From positions 3,100,001-3,164,000 of the forward strand of contig JAFREQ010000038.1 of assembly GCA_025331565.1 (NCBI GenBank): 64,000 bases of DNA, in the 5' to 3' direction. A program made the translations under genes and the position numbers. The notes under the pieces are model-generated. The model was not told where the DNA came from, made no database searches, and worked only from the letters and a program-made list of their open reading frames with translations. This document shows, piece by piece, positions 40,749 to 51,000 of this stretch (positions are counted from its first letter, which is position 1; every line of letters begins with the position of its first letter). Origin of the DNA: Holacanthus passer. Taxonomy: Eukaryota > Chordata > Actinopteri > Pomacanthidae.

Positions 40749-41206
40749 CTGACTTGTTTTGTTAAGTTTGAATTCCGCTATGCCGAACCGCCCCTGAGAA
40801 ACCCTAAATTTAACGCATCTGTGCTTATCAGTAAATGTACACATCCGACAGTTTGTAAAACATGATATAAGTCGATTAAGCATGAAGTTTCCGTAAATTC
40901 GGCATAGGTATTATTGCCAAAACAACAATTATTTAAGCGAAATTTCACATTGTTATAGGCGGTTTACCAGCTGGAGCCTCTCATAGGGGAACGTCTACAT
41001 GGTGAAAATGATCGTAGAAACAACAGTCAACCCGATCATAAAAGCTAATATTTTACTGCAATGATGTGCTACTTATTCTGTTATATTTATGCCGACCTGA
41101 TATGTAACGCTTTGTGATTCTTGAAAGATCTTAAGTTGTGTTGTCACGTTATACATCAGCCGATAAGGCACAAGCAACTATAAAGTGACCGATTTTTGAA
41201 TGGAAT
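40749..41206. repeat. Tandem duplicate of unknown sequence, copy A
   Basis: This is the first of two adjacent diverged copies of about 459 bp each. Shared anchors include GTTTGTAAAACATGA, the TCGGCAT motif, ATGGTGAAAA, GATxATAAAAG, and a closing CCGATAAGGC..CAACTA..GAATGGA block. There is no open frame over 60 codons. I cannot assign it to a repeat family. It sits in tbcel intron 1. Limits are good to about 15 bases. Confidence 0.7.
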
Positions 41207-41668
41207 TTGGCTTGTTCTGTTCTACGTCCAAATTCCCTTTAAAAGTATCGCAATTTTAAAACTCTTTGCTTATCACTAAACGTATACATTTAAGAGTTTG
41301 TAAAACATGACAAAATGCGATTCAGCATGATATTCTTGTAAAATCGGCATATATCTTTTTGACAAAGCAAAAGTTATTTAGACAAGATTTCAACTTTTAT
41401 ATGTGCTTTACAAGCTACAGTCCTGTACCAAGTAACGCTAATATGGTGAAAAGAGGTCCTGGCAACAACAGGAAGACCGATTATAAAAGTTGATATCTTA
41501 CTGTTACCAGTGATACTTCTTCTATAAGATCTATCCCGAACTTATGTAGAAATCTAGCTGATTAGTAAAATGCCTTTAAATTGTGCTGATACGCTTTACA
41601 TAGGCCGAGAAGGCGAAGACAACTAAAAATTGACAGATTTGTGAATGGAGTTAGGCTTATTTTTCAGA
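41207..41668. repeat. Tandem duplicate of unknown sequence, copy B
   Basis: This is the second copy, in the same orientation. It starts TTGGCTTGTTCTGTTC, like copy A (CTGACTTGTTTTGTT). It keeps the same block order up to CATAGGCCGAGAAGGCGAAG, then CAACTA and GAATGGAGTTAGGCTT. Identity to copy A looks like roughly two thirds by eye, with small indels. Confidence 0.7.
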
Positions 41669-41967
41669 AGGCAAATCGCTAACCCTGTACAGACAATAAC
41701 AACACTTTTCCTCATCATATCCCCGGCGACAGGAACCAACATTTAACCTGTGAATCCTGAGAGCAGCCTGCCTGTTGTTGAGCAGACAGTGTCCAGTCCA
41801 GACTCCGTCTCAGGGAGTCTGACCCCCAACAGCAGCTCGATGGAGCCGGACATGGATCACAGATGGCAACGATATATAAATATACTTTCATCAACCACGA
41901 ACTGATGACAACATGCTGAGCGACAGACTCACGAGCTGATCAAACGCAAGGTCGTCGTCCTACATAC

Positions 41968-42040
41968 CTTTAATGTCTACTTTGAATTTTCCTTGTTGAT
42001 AAAAACAAACCAGCTGTCATTTTGCTCTCCCATACATCCC
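41968..42040 (-). other. tbcel: Candidate noncoding first exon of tbcel
   Basis: On the minus strand ACATTAAAG|GTATGTAGG forms a donor (GT at 41966-41967) just downstream of an ETS/CRE promoter motif. The 5' limit is inferred from the motif position. Confidence 0.45.
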
Positions 42041-42052
42041 GGAAGTGACGTA
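42038..42052 (-). promoter_or_regulatory. tbcel: tbcel core promoter: ETS/CRE composite motif
   Basis: CCCGGAAGTGACGTA is an ETS site (CCGGAAGT) overlapping a CRE half site (TGACGT), a combination typical of TATA-less housekeeping promoters near the start site. It lies just upstream of the proposed first exon, in locally GC-richer sequence. Confidence 0.5.
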
Positions 42053-42059
42053 GCTGGTT

Positions 42060-43829
42060 AGCCGAAAACGATTTTTTTTTTTACCCCCTTTCTGATTTAT
42101 TAACTTATTTTAAAGTAGCACATTTTAAAGTTACCTCTTGTACAAATTTTTGAGCCTATTTCTGCTATCAAATTGTACCAAATAAAAAATAAAATAAATC
42201 AGAGTTACCCCCTGGGAAGAAGGCCTATGATGTCATTGTGTTGCTGGCAATGATGATATTTGTCTTCTCCTGTTTCATATAGCTTGCCTGACACTTTGCA
42301 GACATGGTCTTCTGAGGAAAAGGCCTAATCTAAACAGTCGAATGTGGTTCTGAACAAATAACTATTCAGGATAAATTATTTTGAAACTCCTATTTGTGTT
42401 TCTTTAACATTAAAAGAGCAACATAATGAGGAAATGCATTGGGAAAGTTTGTAAATTAGAAGTGTTCATTAAATACAGGCAGAAAAATTATTGGCAATGC
42501 AACAAACTCAAGAAACATTTGCTATATATCTAATAAAATGTGTAATTTAAATTTCCCCACTGTGGGACGAATAAAGGTATATCTTATCTTAATGTATAAT
42601 AAAATCAACTGCGGTACACGCCCAACTGTTCTTAAATATGAGGCAGCTTGTGTAAGTCACCTTTTTTGTGATCAACACATTGTTAATGGCACAAACTTAA
42701 GTGCATTAATCATATTCTGTTTAGCTGAGAGATGCAATACAGCTCCTCACATACCATGCGTGACCTTTACTCTTTAACTTGTGCTGAGTGAAAAATGTCT
42801 AAGCCACACAAATGAGATACAAGACAGGACACTTGGAGAATTTAAAGCACATTTCCTCAACTTTAACATCTGCATTAAAACAAGTTTCTCTATTGTTGAT
42901 CCCAACTAATAGCTTCATTTGACAGGAAATTAATGAGTGATTTACAGTATTTTCTGTTTGGTGTGGAGTGGGTGATGACCAAGAAACAAGGCAACAGCAC
43001 CACCTACAGAAAATCCAAAATGATCAACAGTAAAGCCAGGAAAATATATTATGGTCAAGAAAGTGTTGAGCAAACAAAAAACAGCTTTTATCACTATAAA
43101 AGAATATAGGTTCTCTGATATGCACATGCATTTTGAGGAACTGTGAGGGACACAGTTTCCAGCCCATTTAACCTGACCCTGCTCTTAGAAACACGGTCCT
43201 TCAGCCACACGCAAGCTCTCAACTGGGACTTTGTGCACTAGAGCCCTCTAGTGGTTGTTTGTCATCCTGGGTAGATATTTTACTCATGACCCCACAAAAT
43301 ACCATTGTCTACAAAGTATTGACAATTATTTAGATTCACTTGTTGGCTGGCTGCTGCTTTGAGACAGCAAGGTGAGGTATACTATAGGACAGTATACAAC
43401 AATTTCACAGGAAGTCATGAGAGGAAAGCTGTGATGGAGGTTTTATTCTTCTAATGTAAAACTATTCAGCTGTAAAACATCAAAATCACTTTATTAATTT
43501 GAATGAAGGTGTATTGTGTACTGTAAACTATGTAAAATAGAATAAATACAGGATCATAAAACTAATTTGTTGAAGAGTCAAAGAGGCTCAGTCAGGAACC
43601 TGAATAAGGGCTATAAATAACAAAAAGTTGTGTTCCATGTATCACATATTTGATTTGACTACAACCAGGAAAAGACTTGTACTAGGGACAAGTATGAATG
43701 TCAATGGCCTCACAGACAGACTAGGCTATGTGATAACATGCCATGACACAGACCAGATGTTGACTCAAACTGAATAAGTTGAATTAAATATATAAAATCT
43801 ATAGAACATTATCAAATTATTTAGCAATG
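42060..43829. other. Intergenic, no gene seen
   Basis: AT-rich sequence between the tbcel promoter and the macroglobulin fragment. It holds one L2-like LINE tail (42549-42592) and nothing else I can support. Confidence 0.6.
42549..42592 (+). repeat. LINE L2-like 3'-terminal signature
   Basis: AATTTCCCCACTGTGGGACG, continuing AATAAAGGTATATCTTATCTTA; the same tail as at 6721-6766 and, inverted, 49804-49845. Confidence 0.6.
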
Positions 43830-44140
43830 ACATGCATTGCCCTTCTCCTCCAGGCTGTACTTTCCTGTCACATCCTTCAGCACCTCCTCCTGGTAGAACA
43901 ATTTGTAGTTTGGATTCACTTCAAATATCAGCTGGCGACTGGGAGACTGAACGCTCACTGTGCTTGAACCCCCTAGACTGAACACCAGGGTGGAGCAGAG
44001 AGCCAGAGCCTGAAGAGCCACCACTGTGTCCTACAGCACACACACACATACACACCCAAAATAACAAATATCATATGTGCTTAAATTTACACAAATGGAA
44101 ACATTTACTTTTGTTTGCTGAAGGTTTCATATGAAGGTAC
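43830..44140 (-). pseudogene. Partial duplicate of an alpha-2-macroglobulin-like exon
   Basis: The exon-like part (43830-44030) is the counterpart of the macroglobulin exon at 49918-50130: both read DTVVALQALAL.STLVFS.GG and end in QEEVLKDV.GKYSLE. The acceptor (GTGCTGTAG|GAC) and about 110 bases of upstream intron are also shared. The fragment keeps an open frame for about 66 codons, but homology stops abruptly after GCATGT. It then reads into a TAA (43821-43823) and lacks the donor and all later exons. No other macroglobulin exon was found nearby. It is a truncated segmental copy, either of this gene or of a lost tandem paralogue. Confidence 0.8.
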
Positions 44141-44263
44141 TTGACATTTACTGTTTTGGACATGTTTCATGTCTCAATGTTTGTGTTCATACCGTAGGCC
44201 TATAGAAATATGTGGGCACTAAAGGCCTGTTCATGCTTCAAACAAAGTAGTCATTGGATCTTC

Positions 44264-44482
44264 TTACAACATCTGAAAACTTTTCAGTGTCAGAACGGGG
44301 CCAAATCGTCCCACTTTACCCAGCGATTGGGCAGGTTTGTGGAGGTGTGAAAGCAGCTTGTCTTTCTCAAGCTCTCTTTGGATGAAATGGATTTCGGTCC
44401 AGAAGGGCTGCAGCTGTGTTCCATTAGGTAAGCGGTCAAACAGTCTGTTGGAAGGGTCTTCTGTGACCTCTAGGCACACCAT
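44264..44482 (-). CDS. Unrecognised short open frame, possibly an exon or relic
   Basis: This is a 72-codon minus-strand frame with balanced, protein-like composition (phrases NRLFDRLPNGTQLQPFWTEI and LEKDKLLSHLHKPAQSLGK). It ends by a donor-like GATGTT|GTAAGAAG near 44268. I do not recognise it; it does not match a macroglobulin domain I know. Splicing to the downstream macroglobulin-like exon would be out of phase with that exon's original frame. It could be a decayed exon of another gene or mobile-element coding sequence. Confidence 0.25.
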   Translation of the reverse strand: MVCLEVTEDPSNRLFDRLPNGTQLQPFWTEIHFIQRELEKDKLLSHLHKPAQSLGKVGRFGPVLTLKSFQML

Positions 44483-45524
44483 CAGGTTTCCTCAGTAATT
44501 ATTAATGTTAAAGTAACTTGAGTTCTGCAACAGTGCCATTTAAACTGTGTGGGATGTTTGATTTTGCCACATAAGCAGTGATTATCCTGAGTAGACCATT
44601 TCCCGGTAACCAAACATGTGGACTTTGTGATCATCCTCAAATAATAATGATGGGTTAGAACAAACTAAAGTGAAACACCCACACGTTTGCCCAAAATTTG
44701 TGCTTTGCTGTCCTCAAGGACAGGCACAAGAGATATGGCTTGGAGGACAGCAATGTCCAGCAATGTAAAATGTACATCCGGATATATAAGACAGAAAAAA
44801 CCTCACTCGACACCACACTATGACACCACTTATCCGCCCATTAAGTTGGATTCATGTTTGATGCAAGGGGTACCAGGAGTCACCCCCCATAAATAGCCAT
44901 GACATAGGTTTTCATTTTTAGTACCTGCAACACTAAACAGATGTACCATAAGAGGCATCACACATCCTACTTCCTGTACATACAAAGCACATACATACAA
45001 AAGGTTAAGGCCATTTCAGACACAACAAATGTACTCAGAAACCATAGACTGATGTTTTAATGCAGTCTATAGACTCTAGTAGTCTCTGTGATTGAGTCAG
45101 AGTCATTGTGAAACCAACTGTGGGTGGCTGCGGTCGTTGACATCTTGGCAGTGACTAACTCTGCCTAACTCCCAGTTAATTCAAAAATGTGCAGAGAGGT
45201 GGACTGTGGATGGACACACAGTCAGGTCAATAAATATTTGGACATTGACACAATTTTCAGTAGAAATTGGATTTGAAGTGAAACAATCAAGATGTACATT
45301 AAGTGCAGACTTTCAGCTTTAATTCAAATCAAGTGAACGGTGTAGGAATTACAACACATTCTATATGTACCCTCTCTTTTAAGGGACCAAAAGTAATTGG
45401 ACATACTAACATAATCATATTAATCAAAATTGTCGAATTTTAATGTCTTCAGCAAGTGAAATGCATGCTCAATTGGATTCAGGCCAGGTGATTGTCTTGG
45501 CCATTGCAGAACATTCCACTTGCC

Positions 45525-45890
45525 TTAAAAAACTCTTCGGTTGCTTTCACAGTGCTTCGGGTCATTGTCCATCTGCACCGTGAAGAGCCATCTAATGAGT
45601 TCTGAAGCATTTGGCTGAATATGAGCAGATAATATTGCCCGAAACACTTCTGAATTCATCCTGCTGCTTTTGTCAGCAGTCACATCATCAATAAATAGAA
45701 GAGAACCAGTTCCATTGGCAGCCATACATGCCCACGCCATTACACTATCACCACCATGCTTCACTGATGAGGTGGTACGCTTTGGATCTTGAACATTTCC
45801 TTCCCTTCTCCATACTCTTCTCTTCCCATCATTCTGGTACAAGTTGATCTTTGTCTCATCTGTCCATAGGATGTTATTCCAGAACTGCAC
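45525..45890 (-). pseudogene. Tc1-like transposase, C-terminal half (broken)
   Basis: This half carries the DDE-domain landmarks FWNNILWTDETKINL (first Asp), the VMAWACMAANGTGSLLFID stretch and VQMDNDPKH (second Asp). The frame begins right after the LTR insertion and runs off into an altered end (CESNRRVF), short of the final DDE glutamate region. It is separated from its N-terminal half by the solo LTR and cannot be translated as one protein. Confidence 0.85.
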
Positions 45891-45906
45891 AGGCTCTTTT
45901 AGATGT

Positions 45907-46317
45907 TGTTAGGAAAATTAAAGAACAAACTCAGGAACACCATCTGAAGATCACAATAGTAGGTCCTTTATTCTTGCTGCAATGGAACAAGTTACACACA
46001 GAGAGTCTGGAGTGCAAGTGTTGTTAAAGGATACAGAATTCACAGGAGGCTCTTATAATGCCAGATAAGCGGAGGCTGGTACTCTTCCTCACAAAGGTCT
46101 CACTCATTAGTAGAAAATTTATAGTCTATCATAAAAAATAGAAGACAAGTCTGATGACCTTAAGGGAGGAGCAGGATGCCCCATCCCTCTCTGATATTTA
46201 CGGCCTCTACCTTCATGAAGCAACAACATATATCACAGGGCACTCGGGATTACAATGTCATGAATATAAGATACTTCACAGAAAAGAAAAGCATAAAGGA
46301 TAAGAATTTCTCCAACA
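45907..46317 (-). mobile_element. Solo LTR of an LTR retrotransposon inserted in the Tc1 transposase
   Basis: The 411-bp insert begins TGTTAGG and ends CCAACA on the plus strand (TG..CA ends). It is flanked by a perfect 5-bp target duplication GATGT (45902-45906 and 46318-46322). Removing it and one duplicate would restore continuity of the transposase codons AKN..LKEPVQ. On the minus strand a TATAAATT box lies near 46116-46124 and an AATAAA signal near 45972, so the LTR is probably oriented on the minus strand. No internal retroelement genes remain, as expected after LTR-LTR recombination. Confidence 0.85.
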
Positions 46318-46728
46318 GATGTTTTTGGCAAAATTCAATCTGGCCTTCTTGTTTTTGAGGCTCACCAATGGTTTACACCTTGTGGCGAACCCTCTGTATT
46401 CACTCTGGTGAAGTCTTCTCTTGATCGTTGACTTTGACACTGATACGCCTGCCTCCTGGAGAGTGTTCAGGATCTGGCCAACTGTTGTGAAAGGGTTTTT
46501 CTTGACCAGGGAAAGGATTCTTCTGTCATCCACCACACTTGTTTTCCGTGGTCTTCCAGGTCTTTTGGTGTTGCTGAGCTCACCAATGCGTTCTTTCTTT
46601 GTAAGAATGTACCTAACAGTTGATTTGGCCACACCTACTGTTTTTGCTGTCGCTCTGATGGGTTTGTTTTGGTTTTTCAGCCTAATGATCGCTTGCTTCA
46701 CTGATAGTGACAGCTCTTTGGACTTCAT
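46318..46728 (-). pseudogene. Tc1-like transposase, N-terminal half (broken)
   Basis: It starts MKSKELSLSVKQAIIRL at about 46728 and shows the paired helix-turn-helix DNA-binding domain (IRATAKTVGVAKSTVRYIL), the GRPRK linker (KRPGRPRKTSVVDDRRI) and the second subdomain (VSVSKSTIKRRLHQSEYRG). The coding sequence is open up to ARLNFAKN, where the solo LTR interrupts it. Confidence 0.85.
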
Positions 46729-47170
46729 ATTGAGAGTTGACCTCACCAGATTCCAAACACAAATACCACACTTGAAATGAACTCTAGATCTTTTATCTGC
46801 TCCATGTAAATGAAATAATGAGGGAATAACACACACCTGGCCATGGAACAGCTGAGCAGCCAATCGTCCAATTACTTTTGGTCCCTTAAAAAGGTGGAAG
46901 CTCATATAAAATGTGTTGTAATTCCTACACCATTCACCTGATTTGGATGTAAATTACCCTTAAAAGCTGAAAGTCTGCACATAAAGCACACTGTGTCAAT
47001 GTCCAAATAATTATGGACCTGACTGTTTGTCCATTTTCCACACTAAGCTGACCAGTACAACTTCTGGTCTGCGGATGAAATACATAGGATAAAAAAAACG
47101 GCAGAGAGAAGAAACAATGGAAAAACAGAGTTAAGCACAAGGCCAGTTTTAATTGGGACATTTAGATCAC

Positions 47171-47176
47171 TTTATT
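47171..47176 (-). terminator. Polyadenylation signal of the macroglobulin gene
   Basis: AATAAA on the minus strand, about 170 bases after the stop codon at 47343-47345 and before the Tc1 element. Position fits a short 3' UTR. Confidence 0.6.
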
Positions 47177-47342
47177 TCATTGGCCGTTATGTGCACATTT
47201 CACTAACCAGCAAATAAGTATTAATTGTTTGCAATAGTTACAGAGATGTTGAAATATACAAAGTACATAAAAGTATCTATGCATGGCTTTTTAAATTATA
47301 CTGGAATCAGTGACGACATGAGGACTGGCCACACGTCACTCC

Positions 47343-47976
47343 TCAACCTGCAAAAGACAGACAAACAATTTCACATGAAGACTTACTGTCTACATTAGTT
47401 GTTTGCTTAATATGATTTTAGGTTACAAAACTGGCATGTGTATAAAACTGTATTGTTCCTTATGCCTTGAATTAGTGGTCGGTGTCTAAAATGTCGTGCA
47501 TACTTGTGAGAATGATTCTGACCAATTTAGATTTTTGTGGTTGGGGTTAAACTGTTTTAGGTTTTCCAGCCAATAAATGAGTTTTGTAAGAAACAGAGTA
47601 GTGTTTCTGTTTGTTATTACGGATTATTACCTGCAACACAAGGGCAGATGTAGTCTGTCTCAGCCTCGTCATCTGAGAGGAAAAACAAGAAGTAGAAAAG
47701 AGGAAAAAAAAAACAACAAATTTCTCAAAATTTCTTGTTTAACAGTCTAACACATTGAAAACATGAAGCACTTGAAATTGCTAGTCTAATAACTGTGATA
47801 GACAAAGAACATATTTGGTAATAATTTCTACTTTGTGACTCAACACATGAGACCATCTTGCGTTGTAAACTGTGTTGTGTGTTGTGTTGTATTGTACATT
47901 TGTTGCTGCTGTGGCAAAGCAATTTCCCAGTAAAGTACCTACCTACGTTGTCTGTAAGCTATTTGCAAAACAGTAA

Positions 47977-48029
<53 letters not shown>

Positions 48030-51000
48030 ACAGCAGCATGTGGTAATGCTCAATGATAGCCTGTGCATATGATATCAATCGAGATAATGTTATATATCTG
48101 GATTGCGGGCCAAGACCAACGTTGTGGAATCACTGCAGTCACTAACTCTCAGTTAATGAGTGTATCCCTGCATGTTCGCTCGCTGGCTGCAAGTGTGTTC
48201 ACACAGAAAGCAAATCAAATTTTGGCCGTGAGTTACTCATGTGAGTTTGACAGCAGTGTCATTTGTGTTTATTTATTGTATGGAATCATGCTGCACAAAA
48301 AACGTGCTTCATGTTCTGTGTGAATGCACCAAAGCTCAAATGAACTGACTGAAAAATGAACAGGTTATTTCAGGTTTCAAAAGATTTGTTCTTTTGAATG
48401 ATCGTTCGCAATCGGCACATCACAGTGTCGTACAGCTCTATGAGGAAGCAGAGTTTGTCAGTGTGTGGTCTCTATAAATGAGGTTTAGTGAGGACCGTAG
48501 CAGAATATGTGATTTACTTGGCTGGTAGTAGTCGTAGATCTTGACCACAGCTGGCTTCAGGTTCTGCACTGAGTGCTCCAGTACAAGCTCCAAGGTGTGG
48601 TTGATGGGCACGTCCTTCATTAACTATTGTAAGAGAAAGAGATGACATGATCACTAATAAATCTTGACAGCATTATTTGTGGTTCCTCACTGTGAGTTCT
48701 TCTCACCTCGGTTAAGTACATGAGCACATGGTCTTCCTTTTGTTCAACACGGTCCACCAGTGGGGCACCTTTGAGCTGTGAGGAGATGATATTCAGCCGA
48801 GTTGTTCATCAACAACAGATGAAAACTATTTCATTCCTGTTCAGGTTGAAGTTACTGTAATAACTCACCAGCTCTAAAGACTTTGTGTCTGGGACAAACC
48901 CAGAAAGCATTTTGATGTCCAGGATCACCATGTTTGTACTGTTCTCTTTTCCACTATATCTGTACAGCAATCATAAAAATGTAATGTTACTCAGTGAGAT
49001 GACTGTTGTTAATATGAGGCTTTGGAGGGGCTTCATCTACAGTTAAGATATTTTTCCATCATCAACATGTCCATGTGCCAGCAGGTAGTCCAAGTTGGTA
49101 GAGGCAGATTGTTTCTGCAGTTTTTCAGTATTCGTCTATCAATGCTGTAACATGGATCAGGTTGTTGATGAATACTTACAAAGACTGTAGCTTCAGAGTA
49201 AGTTTGGGTCTGTGAGATGTGCCAGTGCAGTCGGCCTCTGGCTGGACCTTCACACTAAGAGTGGTGACATCAGTAGGAGTTGGGATGTTGTAGTGGAGAG
49301 AAATCTGAGATGGAGGTTCATAAGGAAGATTTAATATACAAAAAAAAATGTGATCAAGTAAAGCACAGAGGGCTGCCTTCTGTCATCTGTTTGCCCTGGC
49401 AATGGAGCTGCTGACAATATGAGATATGACAAAATGATTCCCTATTTCAGCTTGTTTTAAGATTAATACACAAAAAAATTCAGGATCTGCATCACACAAA
49501 GACATAATAAATGTTCTAAAGTTAACTAAGATTTTGAGTGATCTGCTGTCTGAGTTGCTGCTGGAAGAATTAACACAGTTAAAATATAGTTCCTAAATTT
49601 CTATGCCCATTTCAGTATCTGCCAATCTTTTAAAAAAAATCATTTTACAATAATTTAAATAGTCAGATTTCACCCTTTATTTGGAACAAGAAACAACCTT
49701 GGATTAAACAAAACATACAATAGGGACCTGTAAAACTGGAGGTATGGCACCTCTAGGCTTTCTGTGTTACTACTGGGCAGCTAATATTAGCTCACAGTTA
49801 CATTAAGATAAACCTTTATTTGTCCCACAGTGGGGAAATTCACAGTGCACATAAATTAGTGCAGTATTGTGGTGGTGCATTTAGAGAGAGACAGGAAGAG
49901 CTGCAGTGACTACTGACCTGCACTGAAGCACATGCAGTGCCCTTTGCCTCCAGGCTGTACTTTCCTGACACGTCCTTCAGCACCTCCTCCTGGTAAAGCA
50001 GTTTGTTGTTCTGATTCACGTCAAACGACAGCTGGCCACTGGGAGAGAGGACTGTCACTGTGCTCGAACCGCCTGGACTGAACACCAGAGTGGAGTAGAG
50101 AGCCAGAGCCTGAAGAGCCACCACTGTGTCCTACAGCACACACACAAAATCACAAATACTTCAAGTACTTTAATTTGTACCAATGTAAACATGTACTTTT
50201 GTTTACAGAAGGTATGCATGTAGGAATTCACTTCAGTTGTAGGGCTCTCTGAGTGTTGATTTTCATACATAAATCAATTGACAGGTAAGACCATTATAAT
50301 TTAACATTCAGATGTTCAGAATATGTGATTTGTCGTTACTGGGCTGTAACACAAATGCTCGCCTTGGTATGGTTAAATCACGGCCATAAAAATGTTCGGG
50401 TATCAGCCAATGTTCCTGTCCTGTGAAAACCATGTATGTCTAAACTATGTGATTTAGAATTTTTCAGATAAACTGAAGGATATATAAAATTCATTTAGAG
50501 GTTGAGACAACTGTGCTACTAATAATACCTAAAAACTAATACTTCATAAGCTCAATACAAATTTAAAAAAACCATTGAATAAGCTGAAAAATACATGATC
50601 TCAAAGATGAAAATAGGGGCTGTTTTGCTTAGCTCTCAAAAAGCTGGCATCTTGGACAAGACAGCATCAAAACAGTTAGGCTTCAGTATTAGGTCACATA
50701 TTTTTCCCCAGAAGAGAAAACTGTACGTTTTGCTCACAGTCCAGCTTTACGTGTTTGACCTGTACCTGTGTTGAGGAGAAGCCTCCATAGTAGTTCTGCT
50801 GCCTTGTGAGCCACCTGACGATGCGGGTGGCGTAGCCAAGGTCTTCAGTAGTGGGAGAGGCGCTGAGCTTGGCCAACATCACATACGAGCTGATCTCCAC
50901 AGACAGAGAGCCTGACCTATCTGCTGCTTTCTGAGACCAGTGGAGGAAACCATCTACATATAGCCATTTACAAACAGACACACAGACAGGAGGTAAGCTA

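Larger units (their letters stand above)
45213..47042 (-). mobile_element. Tc1/mariner transposon with long inverted repeats, split by an LTR
   Basis: The left end (TGGACACACAGTCAGGTC, then TATTTGGACATTGACAC) and the reversed right end (TGGACAAACAGTCAGGTCC, then TATTTGGACATTGACAC) form inverted repeats. The similarity extends about 190 bases inward, through GCAGACTTTCAGCTTTAA and GTAGGAATTACAACACATT, to GGGACCAAAAGTAATTGGAC. Inside, on the minus strand, lie the two halves of a Tc1 transposase. No clean TA target duplication remains. The outermost bases are approximate. Confidence 0.88.

Noticed and set aside
47858..48323. Plus-strand frames over the TG microsatellite
   Set aside because: The CVCVCV coding is a product of the dinucleotide repeat inside a macroglobulin intron.
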